This document shows positions 37,468 through 47,449 of a stretch of DNA of 64,000 nt, piece after piece. The stretch covers positions 100,997-164,996 of the forward strand of contig NZ_JABBMT010000006.1 of assembly GCF_012927645.1 (NCBI RefSeq). The letters are read 5' to 3'. The position numbers were made by a program, and so were the translations under genes. The stretch comes from Pseudoalteromonas arctica (GTDB taxonomy: Bacteria; Pseudomonadota; Gammaproteobacteria; Enterobacterales; Alteromonadaceae). Each line of letters begins with the position of its first letter. Position 1 is the first letter of the stretch. The notes beneath the pieces are model-generated. The model was not told where the DNA came from. It saw nothing but the letters and a program-made list of their open reading frames with translations, and searched no databases.

Positions 37468-38589
37468 ATGAATACTACAACTGTAATCAGCCAAGAAAAC
37501 ATCGTGGTTGGTGAAGTCGCAAACGGCCTGCCGCTCACAATTCCTGTGTATCGCTTAAAAGGCGATGGCACAGGGCCCAGTGTGTATGTGCAAGCTAATA
37601 TGCACGGTGCTGAAGTACAAGGCAACGCAGTGATCTACCAACTGCTCGAACAATTAAAGCAACTAAAGCTTAAAGGCGATATCACCTTAGTACCTTACGC
37701 TAACCCAATTGGCTGTAATCAAAAGTCAGGGGAGTTTACCCTTGGTCGTTTTGATCCAATTACTGGCACTAATTGGAATCGCATGTATCACTGTAATAGT
37801 AAGCTCGCGAGTCAATTTGCCGAGCAATACCGTGATGCCGATGAGCAAGCCTTAAAAAGCGCTTTTAAAACTACGCTGATTGAAGAAGTAGATCAACAGC
37901 TCAACGGCCCTGCATATCGTTTAACTACCGGTAAACGTATTGCACTTAACTTACAAAAGCTCGCGCATCAGGCTGATATAGTGCTGGATTTGCACACTGG
38001 GCCGATCTCAAGCCAGCATTTATATTGTCCAGATTACGCCAAGACCAGCGCCAGCTATTTCAACATTCCCCATGTATTGTTCATTCCGAATGACTTTGAT
38101 GGTGCGATGGATGAAGCCAGCTTCTGTCCATGGTGGCAACTAACCGAGGCATTAGCTCAACAAGGGCGTGAATTTAAGGTCCAGGTTGAGGCGTTCACGG
38201 TCGAGCTTGGTAGCCAAGAGAAAATAGATTTAAGCGCAGCCCTTGATGACGCACACAGTATTTTAAGCTACCTAAATCACAAGCAAGTGTTTATCGAGGC
38301 AGCGTATCAGCCAAAAATAATGAAGCGCTACGGCTGTAATTTAAATAATTATCTTGCTTACTATGCACCTATGGGCGGCATGGTTGAATATATTGCGCCA
38401 CTTGGCGGCCATATTAAAGCCGGCGAGCCCATTGCAAAAGTACTGCGCATGGAGCGCTACCTTAGCGAGCAACCTTTACAAACGCTAAGTCTTGAGTGTG
38501 ATGCCATCGCTATTTTGCATTTTGCCTCTGCAAGCGTAAATCAAGGAACCGAGCTATATAAATTCTTTACTAACGTATTTGAGCTTTAA
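37468..38589 (+). CDS. M14-family (AstE/aspartoacylase-like) deacylase, probable succinyl-DAP desuccinylase
   Basis: 373 aa zinc amidohydrolase of the succinylglutamate desuccinylase/aspartoacylase family. Zinc ligands are His46 and Glu49 in 'NMHGAEVQGN' and His176 in 'VLDLHTGP'; the catalytic base is Glu246 in 'AFTVELGSQ'. The C-terminal beta domain ('GGMVEYIAPLGGHIKAGEPI') is typical. Family members remove acyl groups from N-acyl amino acids. Downstream of dapD and under a lysine riboswitch, the expected substrate is N-succinyl-diaminopimelate or N-succinyl-lysine, a job normally done by the unrelated M20 enzyme DapE. This is inference from context. A UUCG terminator follows. Confidence 0.85.
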   Translation: MNTTTVISQENIVVGEVANGLPLTIPVYRLKGDGTGPSVYVQANMHGAEVQGNAVIYQLLEQLKQLKLKGDITLVPYANPIGCNQKSGEFTLGRFDPITGTNWNRMYHCNSKLASQFAEQYRDADEQALKSAFKTTLIEEVDQQLNGPAYRLTTGKRIALNLQKLAHQADIVLDLHTGPISSQHLYCPDYAKTSASYFNIPHVLFIPNDFDGAMDEASFCPWWQLTEALAQQGREFKVQVEAFTVELGSQEKIDLSAALDDAHSILSYLNHKQVFIEAAYQPKIMKRYGCNLNNYLAYYAPMGGMVEYIAPLGGHIKAGEPIAKVLRMERYLSEQPLQTLSLECDAIAILHFASASVNQGTELYKFFTNVFEL

Positions 38590-38659
38590 TTTTTATGTAA
38601 AGCTCAACCCTTCTCATTGCGTGAGAGCACGACGATCCAACTGGAAAAGTGCATTGAAT

Positions 38660-38680
38660 AAGCGGCTTCGGCCGCTTTTT
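38660..38680 (+). terminator. UUCG-tetraloop terminator of the lysine operon
   Basis: AAGCGGC-TTCG-GCCGCTT followed by T-rich sequence, 70 bp after the M14 gene. Confidence 0.92.
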
Positions 38681-38861
38681 CTTTGTATTTATGATCGAAA
38701 AGCGCCACAATCACGTAAGTTCAGTAACAATTCACTGATGTTCAGTTACAATAACTGTTAGATAGAATGTATGGAATAAGTATTTTCGCTGATTTTTTGG
38801 CAGCGAAAATAGTCTATTCTCATTTACTAAAAACACAGTTAATTTTATCAAAGGAATAATA

Positions 38862-39902
38862 ATGACTTGGCACTATGGGATCTTATTTACTGCACTATTA
38901 TCAAGCACTGCATTTGCACAATCAGCACAAGCTAAAAAAACCAATGAACAAGACGATGCTCTTGAGCTAGTAAAGCAATGCATTTTAAATGAAGCTATTG
39001 CTGGTGATGGTAACCAAACGCTAGACCAACTTCGTAAAAAGTGTTCAGCACTTGATGAAAGCAGACAAGTAACCGCGCTTGATAAACGCCAAGCTCGCGA
39101 ACAAGTAAGTCAGAAAAACCGCAATGTCATAACTCCTCACAAACGTAATTACATATTGCCTTTGTCATATGTATCACACCCAAATGTACGCCCGTTTGAT
39201 GGCTTAAATGAATTAACCCAAGACAATGACGGCGAACCACTTGATAACCTTGAAGCAAAGTATCAACTATCAATAAAAGTTCCTTTATATAACGACTTTG
39301 ATGATGAAGATCAGGCTGTATATTTTGGCTTTACATTGCAATCATTTTGGCAGCTTTATAACAAAGAAATCTCATCTCCATTTCGCGAAACAAATTACGA
39401 ACCGGAGATCTTTTGGGTTAACTTCCTCGATCCTGAACATGTGCTTTGGGGTGATGAAATGGCAATTTCAATTGGCGCCGTACACCAATCAAATGGTCGA
39501 AGCCAACCCAACTCGCGATCATGGAACCGCATTTATGTTGATTTCATCTGGGAAAATGAAGGATTTGTTTTTAGCTTTAAACCTTGGTTCCGCATTTCAG
39601 AAGAAAGAAAAGAAGACCCTATGGTAGCAAAAGGTGATGACAATCCTGATATCCATAAATATATGGGGTACTTTGAATTTTCAGGTGCACATCGCTGGAA
39701 CGAACACGAATTTAGTTTTATGACCCGTAATAATTTAAACTCAGATAATCGTGGCGCTATTCAATTAGATTGGTCATTCCCGTTATGGGGCAGACTAAGA
39801 GGCTATGCTCAATATTTTAATGGTTATGGCGAAAGCTTAATAGATTATAACGCTGATATAGAACGTATTGGTGTGGGTATATTGTTAACTGATTTACTTT
39901 AA
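38862..39902 (+). CDS. pldA: Outer membrane phospholipase A (OMPLA)
   Basis: 346 aa. A signal peptide ('SSTAFA|QSAQ') is followed by a ~90-residue polar segment and a 12-strand barrel. The active site is seen as 'GAVHQSNGRSQPNSRSWNR' (catalytic His-Ser and the downstream Asn, as in E. coli His142/Ser144/Asn156). It hydrolyses phospholipids that reach the outer leaflet of the outer membrane. AAAGGAATAATA precedes the ATG. It is transcribed alone between two strong terminators. The N-terminal Cys pair ('QCILNEA', 'KKCSALD') is common in marine homologues. Confidence 0.92.
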   Translation: MTWHYGILFTALLSSTAFAQSAQAKKTNEQDDALELVKQCILNEAIAGDGNQTLDQLRKKCSALDESRQVTALDKRQAREQVSQKNRNVITPHKRNYILPLSYVSHPNVRPFDGLNELTQDNDGEPLDNLEAKYQLSIKVPLYNDFDDEDQAVYFGFTLQSFWQLYNKEISSPFRETNYEPEIFWVNFLDPEHVLWGDEMAISIGAVHQSNGRSQPNSRSWNRIYVDFIWENEGFVFSFKPWFRISEERKEDPMVAKGDDNPDIHKYMGYFEFSGAHRWNEHEFSFMTRNNLNSDNRGAIQLDWSFPLWGRLRGYAQYFNGYGESLIDYNADIERIGVGILLTDLL

Positions 39903-39907
39903 AAATT

Positions 39908-39934
39908 AAGGCCAAGTAGTTGCTTGGCCTTTTC
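39908..39934. terminator. Terminator of pldA
   Basis: AAGGCCAAG / CTTGGCCTT stem with TTTT on the plus strand. It also lies 21 bp past the stop of the convergent yiiD-like gene. Confidence 0.88.
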
Positions 39935-39954
39935 GTTGTTTATTTTGAGTCTAA

Positions 39955-40848
39955 CTACTTAATAATTTTAAATGTGCCTTCAAACTCAGCGACCAGTGAC
40001 TCACCATCGTAGATTGCAACGGGCACTACATAGCTCGCTTTGCCTTCTGACTCTAACTCAGCTAATTTACCTTTACAGCCACTTAAATCCACACTGCCAC
40101 GCGGGTCGTTATTAAGCGGTTTTAAATATTTAATATTTGCATCGGCTAACACAATATTACCTTCAAGTCCGGCTTCTTTGAGTGCTAAATACGTTGCGCC
40201 CCAGCCAGTGAGCGTGGCTAAACTATAAATAGAACCGGCAAACATAGTGTTATGCAAGTTTAAATTCGCATTGAGATCCGCGCTGGTGGTAAATTGCCAA
40301 TCAGTGTAGCTTTCCACTTTAATGCCCATAGCATCGCTGATCGGAATAGATTCGCGCCAAGTATTTTGCAATACTTGCGTCCAGTTAGGGTGGCGGAACC
40401 AGCCTGGCTCAGACGGTTTTTGTTTCACCATTTTCCAGTGTTGTACATCATCGTAGGCTAAGTGCGCCTTTTCTTTTAATTCATAACCATGGCGTTTATA
40501 AAATTCTAATGCTCGCTCACGAGCAAATAGCACCAATTCATCGGCATCTTGGGTCCAGGCTATTTTCTCGAGTTCATGCAATAAACGGCTACCAATGTGT
40601 TGATTACGGTTACCTTGTGCAACGGCCATATAACGGACTTGCGCTTGTTGTTGATTATTAAAGTGCAGTCGTGCAACACCTAACACGGCTCCTTCTTTAT
40701 TCTTAATAAAGCGATGCTCAGCATCTTGCTCTAAATCATCCTGCTCAGAACCACGCGGTTCATTCCAAGGCGCACGCAATACTTGCCAACGTAATTGATA
40801 ATACGCTTGCCAATCTTCGCTACTTTGTGGTGTTGTCACCTGAAACAT
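39955..40848 (-). CDS. yiiD: GNAT acetyltransferase / hotdog thioesterase fusion (YiiD type)
   Basis: 297 aa in two domains. The GNAT acetyltransferase (~residues 1-145) has the acetyl-CoA loop 'NRNQHIGSRLLHELEK'. The C-terminal YiiD-type hotdog thioesterase domain (~150-297) has 'NLHNTMFAGSIYSLATLTGW' and 'YLKPLNNDPRGSV'. E. coli YiiD has the same build and has been linked to fatty acid synthesis initiation (called FabY there). The exact reaction is unsettled. I use the ATG at 40848, preceded by AGGAGTGATT; seven earlier codons are in frame but lack support. Monocistronic. Confidence 0.88.
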   Translation of the reverse strand: MFQVTTPQSSEDWQAYYQLRWQVLRAPWNEPRGSEQDDLEQDAEHRFIKNKEGAVLGVARLHFNNQQQAQVRYMAVAQGNRNQHIGSRLLHELEKIAWTQDADELVLFARERALEFYKRHGYELKEKAHLAYDDVQHWKMVKQKPSEPGWFRHPNWTQVLQNTWRESIPISDAMGIKVESYTDWQFTTSADLNANLNLHNTMFAGSIYSLATLTGWGATYLALKEAGLEGNIVLADANIKYLKPLNNDPRGSVDLSGCKGKLAELESEGKASYVVPVAIYDGESLVAEFEGTFKIIK

Positions 40849-41065
40849 AATCACTCCTGTTGCTACCAAGGCCGCAAACGCTTGTTAATTCAAGATGCGT
40901 TTATCTAACTAAAAATGCGGTCAGTTATTATTTGCAAACCACCATACTCCATCTGGTAAAAACTTGGAATACGACTTTGGTGAGCAACGCAAAATAACTG
41001 CTTTACCTGTAAAACTTGATAGACATATTGGCGCTTTAGGTTGACTCGTCTATGCTGATGTAACT

Positions 41066-41755
41066 ATGGAACATTTTTTTGAAGACAACGGGGCAGTAAA
41101 GCACAGCTTTATAGAAGATTGTCACCGTATCGGGCAACTACTCTATTGGCACAAATATGGCGCCGATTGCATTCAAGTACGCCAACATAAGCAGTTACGT
41201 TGGCTACTGATCAACGAAACACTACAGTCTGTAGTCGAGAAAAGCAGCCCAAGTCATTTGCTGTTTCCACATTTACAATATTTAGCGCAATTATGGCAAC
41301 CACTCCCAGCACCAAACGCGGTACTTGAGCTGGGTTTGGGTGGCGGCGCTATCCGCAATTATTTACAACACACCTACCCTGATAGTCAGCTGTTATCTGT
41401 AGAGAAAAACCCGAATATCATTCATTGTTACAAGCGCTTTTTTGGTGGGGCTCACGCATCTAATTTACGTTGTTTTGATGCTGAAGTTATACTTAATCAA
41501 GAACAAACATATGACTGGATAATTTTAGATTTATTCAGTCAATTAGACGCACCGCTATTTTTATACAAACACCGCTTTTACGAAAAACTGCGCTGTACTT
41601 TATCTAAAAATGGCTATTTGTTTATTAATTTTTTAGCCGGTCATAAATCGCAACTAAAGCAATTAGAACATTTGCTGATCACTACATTTGGGAAAATACC
41701 TAGCATCGAAAAAATTCCAGGTTATGCCAATAACATTGTGGTGATCAAAAAATAA
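41066..41755 (+). CDS. Spermidine-synthase-like SAM-binding protein
   Basis: 229 aa Rossmann-fold protein. 'AVLELGLGGGAIRNYLQ' is the nucleotide-binding glycine loop, 'LLSVEKNPNIIHCYKRFF' the acidic strand two, and 'YDWIILDLFSQ' the following strand. This pattern is shared by spermidine synthases and related methyltransferases. It is shorter than SpeE (~280 aa) and the typical 'DGGDG' and aminopropyl-site motifs are absent, so true spermidine synthase activity is doubtful. It stands alone, convergent with dtd (12-bp gap). Confidence 0.75.
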   Translation: MEHFFEDNGAVKHSFIEDCHRIGQLLYWHKYGADCIQVRQHKQLRWLLINETLQSVVEKSSPSHLLFPHLQYLAQLWQPLPAPNAVLELGLGGGAIRNYLQHTYPDSQLLSVEKNPNIIHCYKRFFGGAHASNLRCFDAEVILNQEQTYDWIILDLFSQLDAPLFLYKHRFYEKLRCTLSKNGYLFINFLAGHKSQLKQLEHLLITTFGKIPSIEKIPGYANNIVVIKK

Positions 41756-41767
41756 CTGTCAGTATTA

Positions 41768-42205
41768 CTACACCGTTAAATTAAATGTCACTGGTCCATC
41801 ATTACATAAACTTACCTGCATATCCGCAGCAAATTGCCCTGTTGCTACGCTTAGTCCCATAACTCTAGCTTGGCTAACAAAGTATTCGTATAACTCATTA
41901 GCCTGTGCAGGTGTCGCTGCTGATGAAAAACTCGGCCGCATGCCTTTTTTGGTATCTGCCGCCAGAGTAAATTGCGATACCACCAATAACTCACCTTGAA
42001 TATCTTGCAGGCTTAAATTCATTTTGTCGTTTTCATCGCTAAATACGCGGTAATTGCTAACTTTATGTAGCAGCTTATCAGTACTTTGTAGGTCATCATG
42101 CTTTTCAACCCCAAGCAACAATAAAAGTCCTTGCTCAATTTGCCCAATTACCTGACCATCCACTTCAACTTTTGCGTGTTTTACCCGCTGAATTAATCCT
42201 TGCAT
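41768..42205 (-). CDS. dtd: D-aminoacyl-tRNA deacylase
   Basis: 145 aa, the standard Dtd length. It hydrolyses D-amino acids (and glycine mischarged on tRNA-Ala) off tRNA. Both active-site motifs are intact: '[18 protein letters not shown]' (SQxT) and '[10 protein letters not shown]' (cross-subunit NxGPxT). Its first 13 bases overlap the end of pip, so translation is coupled. This neighbourhood (yihY, pip, dtd) recurs in gammaproteobacteria. Confidence 0.96.
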   Translation of the reverse strand: MQGLIQRVKHAKVEVDGQVIGQIEQGLLLLLGVEKHDDLQSTDKLLHKVSNYRVFSDENDKMNLSLQDIQGELLVVSQFTLAADTKKGMRPSFSSAATPAQANELYEYFVSQARVMGLSVATGQFAADMQVSLCNDGPVTFNLTV

Positions 42206-43146
42206 TTATTCCTCGATAATTTGATACACATAAGATCGGCTGCGCGCCGTACTGCCGCTAAATATACATTATTATCAACACCATGCCCAACGCCATCTAA
42301 TATAAGTAACTGCGCATTGAGTTGCTCGGCTAAATGCTGTACGGCATTAAAACGACACACTAAATCATGCCGGCCATGAATAAACCACGTAGGAATATTT
42401 CTAATTTTTTTATAGTGTTCAGCAATGAAGTTATCAGTAATAAAACATTGAGCCGTAAAATAATGCACCATCAAACGCGCCATATTTAATCCTAACTGTG
42501 GTGAACCTAATCCCCACTGATGCTGCAACTTGCCATAACTTAATACGTTTTCCCATTGGCACCATAATTGAGCAAAGTGGTTCGCATTAATTTGATTATC
42601 ATCATTTAATTGCTGCTGATAGAACGTAAGAATACTGGCGACATCTGGCAAGCCTTGAGAAAACAATTGATATAATTCAGGATAAAAATGGGCAGCGGCA
42701 CCTTGACTACCATATAACCACTGAATATCAGCCGATGTAGCCAAAAACGTGCCCCGTAAAATTAACCCATTTACATGTTGCGTGTGTACAACTGCATACA
42801 GCAAACATAAAGTTGCCCCCCACGAACCTCCGCTTAACACCCACTTTTCTAGCCCTAGGTAAGTGCGTAAATAATCAAGATCAGCAACCAGTTCTGTGGT
42901 TGTATTAGCACTAGTTAAATGAGGGGTTGATTGCCCGCAGCCACGTTGGCTATATAAAATAATACGATAACGAGTAGGATCAAAGAAACGGCAATTATCT
43001 GCATGCAAGCCTACGCCAGGGCCACCATGGCAAATAACTACCGGCAAGCCTGCAGGATCGCCGTACTCTTGTACATGAATTTGATGCCCACTCCCCACAC
43101 TCAGATGAAAATCATGGTATGGGGTAATATTGGGATATAACTGCAT
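42193..43146 (-). CDS. pip: Prolyl aminopeptidase (proline iminopeptidase)
   Basis: 317 aa alpha/beta-hydrolase of the S33 family. '[12 protein letters not shown]' is the oxyanion-hole motif, the nucleophile Ser sits in '[15 protein letters not shown]', the acid Asp in '[12 protein letters not shown]', and the His in 'LDGVGHGVD'. It releases N-terminal proline from peptides in the cytoplasm. It lies 32 bp after yihY and overlaps dtd by 13 bases, forming a three-gene unit. Confidence 0.92.
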   Translation of the reverse strand: MQLYPNITPYHDFHLSVGSGHQIHVQEYGDPAGLPVVICHGGPGVGLHADNCRFFDPTRYRIILYSQRGCGQSTPHLTSANTTTELVADLDYLRTYLGLEKWVLSGGSWGATLCLLYAVVHTQHVNGLILRGTFLATSADIQWLYGSQGAAAHFYPELYQLFSQGLPDVASILTFYQQQLNDDNQINANHFAQLWCQWENVLSYGKLQHQWGLGSPQLGLNMARLMVHYFTAQCFITDNFIAEHYKKIRNIPTWFIHGRHDLVCRFNAVQHLAEQLNAQLLILDGVGHGVDNNVYLAAVRRAADLMCIKLSRNKCKD

Positions 43147-43178
43147 AATGCCGATTCTCCTATCAGCGATGCAGTGAG

Positions 43179-44072
43179 TTACTTATTAGCATCGCCCTCG
43201 TCAAGGATAATATCGGGTATATCTTCGATATTTTTAGGGCTAATGCACACTGTAAACTCTGCACCGAGTAACACAACCACCCACGACAAATACACCCACA
43301 CAAACAAAATAGGAATCGTTGCCACCGCGCCGTAAATCACTTCATACGATGGAAAATGACTAATATAAAGCGCAAACCCTTTTTTAGTTAACTCAAATAG
43401 TAAGGCTGCAAATAAAGCACCAGGTACTGCGGCTTTAAAAGGTACGCGAGTATTAGGTACTAAAGTATAGAGCATAATAAAGCCAGCCATGGAAATTAAA
43501 TAAGGCAGCAATTTTAATAAAAAGCCACTAAAGCCTGGGATCCCCTGATCGGCAAATGATACTAACGACACAATATATGAAGTAACACCAATACTTGCCC
43601 CCAATAACAATGGCCCTAAACTCAACACCATCCAATATACTGCGAAAGAAATCATCATCGGTCGCTTGGTTTTAATCCGCCAAATTCGATTTAACGTTGC
43701 ATCAACATTACGGATCAGTAGCAATGCTATAGCTGCGAGAAAACCAATGCCTACCGCAGTCATTTGATTTGCATTACCTGCAAAAGACGTTATATGCTCT
43801 TTAATTACATCTGATGAGGTAGGCACAAAGTTAGTAAATAAAAAATTTTCAATCGCAATTCGGGTATTTTCAAAACCAGGAAATGCCGAGAAAATAGCCA
43901 CACCAACTGCAATTAAAGGAACCAATGAAAGTAAGGTTACATAGGCTAAATAACCAGCATTTACAGTTATTTGGTCATCAATGCAGCGATTAATATACTG
44001 CATCCACCAAGCTGGCTGCTGACGTATAAGTACTTTCAATTGCTGTTTATAATGTGCGACCTTTTCGTTCAT
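43179..44072 (-). CDS. yihY: YihY/virulence factor BrkB family inner membrane protein
   Basis: 297 aa with about six transmembrane segments, for example 'AYVTLLSLVPLIAVGVAIFS', 'VGIGFLAAIALLLI' and 'IPILFVWVYLSWVVVLLGAE', the last matching the family signature region. The start 'ITVNAGYLAYVTLLSLVPL' is typical. These proteins were once called RNase BN in error; their function is still unclear. First gene of the yihY-pip-dtd unit, divergent from the DUF2959 lipoprotein gene. Confidence 0.92.
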   Translation of the reverse strand: MNEKVAHYKQQLKVLIRQQPAWWMQYINRCIDDQITVNAGYLAYVTLLSLVPLIAVGVAIFSAFPGFENTRIAIENFLFTNFVPTSSDVIKEHITSFAGNANQMTAVGIGFLAAIALLLIRNVDATLNRIWRIKTKRPMMISFAVYWMVLSLGPLLLGASIGVTSYIVSLVSFADQGIPGFSGFLLKLLPYLISMAGFIMLYTLVPNTRVPFKAAVPGALFAALLFELTKKGFALYISHFPSYEVIYGAVATIPILFVWVYLSWVVVLLGAEFTVCISPKNIEDIPDIILDEGDANK

Positions 44073-44160
44073 AAAATTAACTTTCTGCTAAAATAGTTTT
44101 GATTATCATAGCAATCCACCACATAATTTACAGCACTAACGGATTTAAAAAGGGATCTCA

Positions 44161-44817
44161 ATGAATAAATTGACTTTACTCAGCGCACCAATGTTGGCCT
44201 TATCACTGGCTTTGTCTGGCTGCCAATCTGCATATTACTCGGCTATGGAGTCGGTTGGTGTGCATAAACGTGATATTTTAGTGGACCGCGTAGAAGCAAC
44301 TAAGGAGTCTCAAGAAGAGTCTCAAGAAGAATTCCAATCAGCACTTGAACGTTTAACAGCATTGATTAACTTTGATGGTGGAGATGTACAAGCAGCCTAT
44401 GACCAACTCAATGATGACTACGAGTCTAGCCTTGCGGCTGCTAATGACGTTACAAATAACATCAACAAAGTTGAAGATGTAGCACAAGCATTGTTTGAAG
44501 AATGGAGCGAAGAATTAGAACAATATTCTAACGCTTCACTTAAACGTGAAAGCAATAAAAAGCTCACCGTAACCAAACGTGACTTTGATAAACTATTACG
44601 TTCAATGCGTAATGCTGAAAGTAAGATGGAGCCTGTGTTGTCGTCACTGCATGACAATGTTTTATATTTAAAGCATAACTTAAATGCACAAGCGGTCACG
44701 GCAATTCAAGGTGAATTTACTAACCTTAAACGCGATATAAAAGTGTTAATGGATGATATGAACAAGTCGATTGCTGATTCTAATAAATTTATTGAGCAAA
44801 TGAATACCGCGGGCTAA
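44161..44817 (+). CDS. DUF2959 family lipoprotein
   Basis: 218 aa. A lipoprotein signal ('LALSGCQSAYYSAMESVGV', lipid Cys21) is followed by almost wholly helical, charged sequence likely to form coiled coils ('EATKESQEESQEEFQSALE', 'LLRSMRNAESKMEP'). The family has no assigned function and is common in marine gammaproteobacteria. A terminator follows 20 bp downstream. AAAGGGATCTCA before the ATG is a fair ribosome-binding site. Confidence 0.85.
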   Translation: MNKLTLLSAPMLALSLALSGCQSAYYSAMESVGVHKRDILVDRVEATKESQEESQEEFQSALERLTALINFDGGDVQAAYDQLNDDYESSLAAANDVTNNINKVEDVAQALFEEWSEELEQYSNASLKRESNKKLTVTKRDFDKLLRSMRNAESKMEPVLSSLHDNVLYLKHNLNAQAVTAIQGEFTNLKRDIKVLMDDMNKSIADSNKFIEQMNTAG

Positions 44818-44837
44818 TTATTAAAAACCCGTTTACT

Positions 44838-44863
44838 AAGCCTACTAAATTGTAGGCTTTTTA
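44838..44863 (+). terminator. Terminator of the DUF2959 gene
   Basis: AAGCCTAC / GTAGGCTT hairpin followed by TTT. Confidence 0.85.
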
Positions 44864-45041
44864 TTGTTACTTTTTGTTACCTTTAAGCTATTCGTTAATC
44901 CGCTGTTGTTGTTATACTTTTACAGAATAATAATTAGAACAGTAAAATGAAGTTTAAAGCTGTTTAGCAGTATCGAACCCACTGTTCTGATCTGGCAGCT
45001 GGCCGCTTATAGCTCTTCTCCTCGCTAACTAATAACCACTA

Positions 45042-45075
45042 AAAAGCCGCTGTATTTTGCAATACAGCGGCTTTT
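45042..45075 (-). terminator. Rho-independent terminator of typA
   Basis: A 15-bp perfect stem AAAAGCCGCTGTATT / AATACAGCGGCTTTT with a 4-nt loop, 31 bp past the typA stop. It is symmetric and could work in both directions. Confidence 0.9.
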
Positions 45076-45106
45076 AAAATCACTTTATTTTTAAATAATA
45101 AGGTGA

Positions 45107-46930
45107 TTATGCTTTAGGTGCACGACCCGCACGTTTACGCTCATTTTCAGTTAAATGACGCTTACGAATACGAATGTTCTCAGGTGTAACTTCTACTAGT
45201 TCATCATCAGCGATAAACTCAAGCGCTTGCTCAAGTGAATAGTTAAGTGCTGGTGTGAGTGTTTGTGCTTCATCTGTACCAGATGCACGAACGTTAGTAA
45301 GTTGCTTACCTTTAAGCGCGTTAACTGTAAGGTCGTTATCACGGCTATGAATACCGATAACCATACCTTCATAAACTTCAACACCGTGACCAATGAATAA
45401 ACGGCCGCGCTCTTGTAAGTTAAATAATGCGTTAGTTAGTGCCTTACCAGTTGCGTTTGCAATCATAACGCCGTTCTTACGAACACCTAGCTCGCCACCT
45501 TTGTGCGGACCATAGTGATCGAACGTGTGGTAAAGTAAACCAGAACCAGATGTTAACGTCATGAACTCAGTTTGGAAACCGATTAAACCACGGCTAGGGA
45601 TCATGAAGTCCAAACGCATACGACCTTTACCATCTGGGGCCATATCAGTAAGCTCACCTTTACGAAGGCCAATTTGCTCCATGATAGAACCCTGGTGCTC
45701 TTCTTGACAGTCAATTGTTAGTGTTTCATACGGTTCTTCTAACACACCATCAACTGTACGTAAGATTACTTCTGGACGAGATACTGCTAACTCGTAACCT
45801 TCACGACGCATGTTTTCAATTAAGATACCTAGGTGTAATTCACCACGACCCGATACACGGAAGCTATCTGGGTTATCTGTATCTGCAACACGAAGTGCTA
45901 CGTTGTGTACTAATTCTTTGTCTAAACGCTCACGGATATTACGTGATGTTACAAACTTACCTTCTTTACCACAAAAAGGTGAGTTATTTACAGAGAACGT
46001 CATTGTTACAGTTGGCTCATCAACACTTAGTGGTGGTAATGCTTCAACGTTGCCAGGGAAACAAACTGTATCAGAGATCTTAAGCTCACCAATACCTGTT
46101 ACTGTTACGATATTACCTGCGTAAGCCTTATCAGTTTCGATACGCTCAAGGCCTAAGTAACTTTGTACCGCACCGATTTTACCGTTACGTTTAGAGCCGT
46201 CAGCGCCAATGATAGTAACTTGTTGGTTAGGAGAAACAGAGCCACGCTTAATACGACCTATACCAATTACACCAACATATGAGTTGTAATCAAGTTGAGA
46301 GATCTGCATTTGGAAGTCACCTTCAGGATCTGCATCCGGTGGTGATACTTCATCAACGATCATCTTGAACATAGGTTCCATGTTGTCTGATGGCTCGTCT
46401 AAATCTAATGTTGCCCAGCCGTTGATTGCTGACGCATAGATTACTTTAAAGTCTAACTGTTCATCAGTTGCGCCTAGGTTGTCGAATAAATCAAAGATTT
46501 GATCCATAACCCAATCAGGACGTGCACCTGGCTTATCAATTTTATTGATAACAACGATTGGCTTTAAGCCTTGCGCGAATGCTTTTTGCGTAACAAAACG
46601 CGTTTGTGGCATTGGACCTTCTTGAGCATCAACAAGTAGTAATACTGAGTCAGCCATCGAAAGTACGCGTTCAACTTCACCGCCAAAGTCGGCGTGTCCA
46701 GGGGTATCTACGATATTGATATGGTAGTCATTCCATGAAATGGCTGTGTTTTTAGCCAAAATGGTAATACCACGTTCTTTCTCAATGTCGTTTGAGTCCA
46801 TCACGCGCTCTTCGTTACCGCCGCGTGTTTCTAATGTACCTGATTGCTCAAGTAGTTTGTCAACCAGTGTTGTTTTACCGTGGTCAACGTGCGCGATAAT
46901 CGCTATATTTCTTAACTGTTCGATGCTCAT
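45107..46930 (-). CDS. typA: Ribosome-associated GTPase TypA/BipA
   Basis: 607 aa translational GTPase, full length. The N-terminal G domain has '[16 protein letters not shown]' (G1), 'RGITILAKN' (G2), '[15 protein letters not shown]' (G3) and '[13 protein letters not shown]' (G4). EF-G-like domains and the TypA-specific C-terminal domain follow ('[20 protein letters not shown]', '[20 protein letters not shown]'). It assists 50S assembly at low temperature and under stress. It is divergent from glnA across 519 bp, an arrangement also seen in E. coli. Confidence 0.97.
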   Translation of the reverse strand: MSIEQLRNIAIIAHVDHGKTTLVDKLLEQSGTLETRGGNEERVMDSNDIEKERGITILAKNTAISWNDYHINIVDTPGHADFGGEVERVLSMADSVLLLVDAQEGPMPQTRFVTQKAFAQGLKPIVVINKIDKPGARPDWVMDQIFDLFDNLGATDEQLDFKVIYASAINGWATLDLDEPSDNMEPMFKMIVDEVSPPDADPEGDFQMQISQLDYNSYVGVIGIGRIKRGSVSPNQQVTIIGADGSKRNGKIGAVQSYLGLERIETDKAYAGNIVTVTGIGELKISDTVCFPGNVEALPPLSVDEPTVTMTFSVNNSPFCGKEGKFVTSRNIRERLDKELVHNVALRVADTDNPDSFRVSGRGELHLGILIENMRREGYELAVSRPEVILRTVDGVLEEPYETLTIDCQEEHQGSIMEQIGLRKGELTDMAPDGKGRMRLDFMIPSRGLIGFQTEFMTLTSGSGLLYHTFDHYGPHKGGELGVRKNGVMIANATGKALTNALFNLQERGRLFIGHGVEVYEGMVIGIHSRDNDLTVNALKGKQLTNVRASGTDEAQTLTPALNYSLEQALEFIADDELVEVTPENIRIRKRHLTENERKRAGRAPKA

Positions 46931-47275
46931 ATATTTACTCAGAGAAGTTTATTCTCATTGATCCTGCAAGATCTACGCACTCATCTGCGTTTTCACCAGA
47001 TGTCCCAGCATAGGATTTAAAAGGGCGCATATTATCCCTTATTAATGACATGGATGAAAGTTTATCCAATATATATTTCAAAACTTTCTTCATACTTCTA
47101 ATAAGTATCTGTTTTATATATGACATTTTCATTAATTTAATTTTTCAATTTGCCACTATTTTGCTCATTCCTAGCTATAATTGTTATAATTTGGCAGTAT
47201 TTGCAAAGTAAGTTAACACAATAACAGTGTTCGTTATATGTACAGCTTGTTCGTAAATAGTATTTATTTAATGCA
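46931..47275. other. typA-glnA intergenic region, typA side
   Basis: AT-rich, without a convincing gene. Two short minus-strand open frames (to 47132 and to 47337) look random. The typA promoter should lie here; the glnA control sites follow from 47276. Confidence 0.5.
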
Positions 47276-47313
47276 TGCACCAAAATGATCATATCACGCT
47301 CCACATTGGTGCA
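47276..47313 (+). promoter_or_regulatory. Two NtrC-like enhancer sites of glnA
   Basis: TGCACCAAAATGATCA (47276-47291) and GCTCCACATTGGTGC (47298-47312) each resemble the NtrC palindrome GCACC-N5-GGTGC, one half-site being perfect in each. They lie about 65-100 bp upstream of the sigma-54-like promoter, the expected enhancer distance, and centre-to-centre ~22 bp apart (two helical turns). Confidence 0.75.
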
Positions 47314-47376
47314 AAAACACCAAGAGACAACAATCAACAGTATATTTAAATGATTAAAAACAAAGAATTATAAATA

Positions 47377-47392
47377 TGGCATGGAAGCCGCT
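47377..47392 (+). promoter_or_regulatory. Sigma-54-like promoter of glnA
   Basis: TGGCATGGAAGCCGCT. The GG and GC elements have the required 10-bp gap (consensus TGGCACG-N4-TTGCW; differences at one -24 base and two -12 bases). The start of transcription would be near 47403, giving a ~47-nt leader with TTGGAGGAC before the ATG. Confidence 0.7.
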
Positions 47393-47449
47393 TACTAGAA
47401 AGCAAAAGCAATTATGCAGCAAAAATAAAACCCAACAGTTGGAGGACAC

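Noticed and set aside
41066..41755. Spermidine synthase SpeE to go with speD
   Set aside because: Only the SAM-type Rossmann fold is visible. The protein is too short and lacks the aminopropyltransferase active-site motifs, so I did not use the symbol speE.
46935..47337. Two short minus-strand frames upstream of glnA
   Set aside because: Random-looking composition. They lie in the typA-glnA control region and cover the NtrC-like sites, so they are not considered genes.
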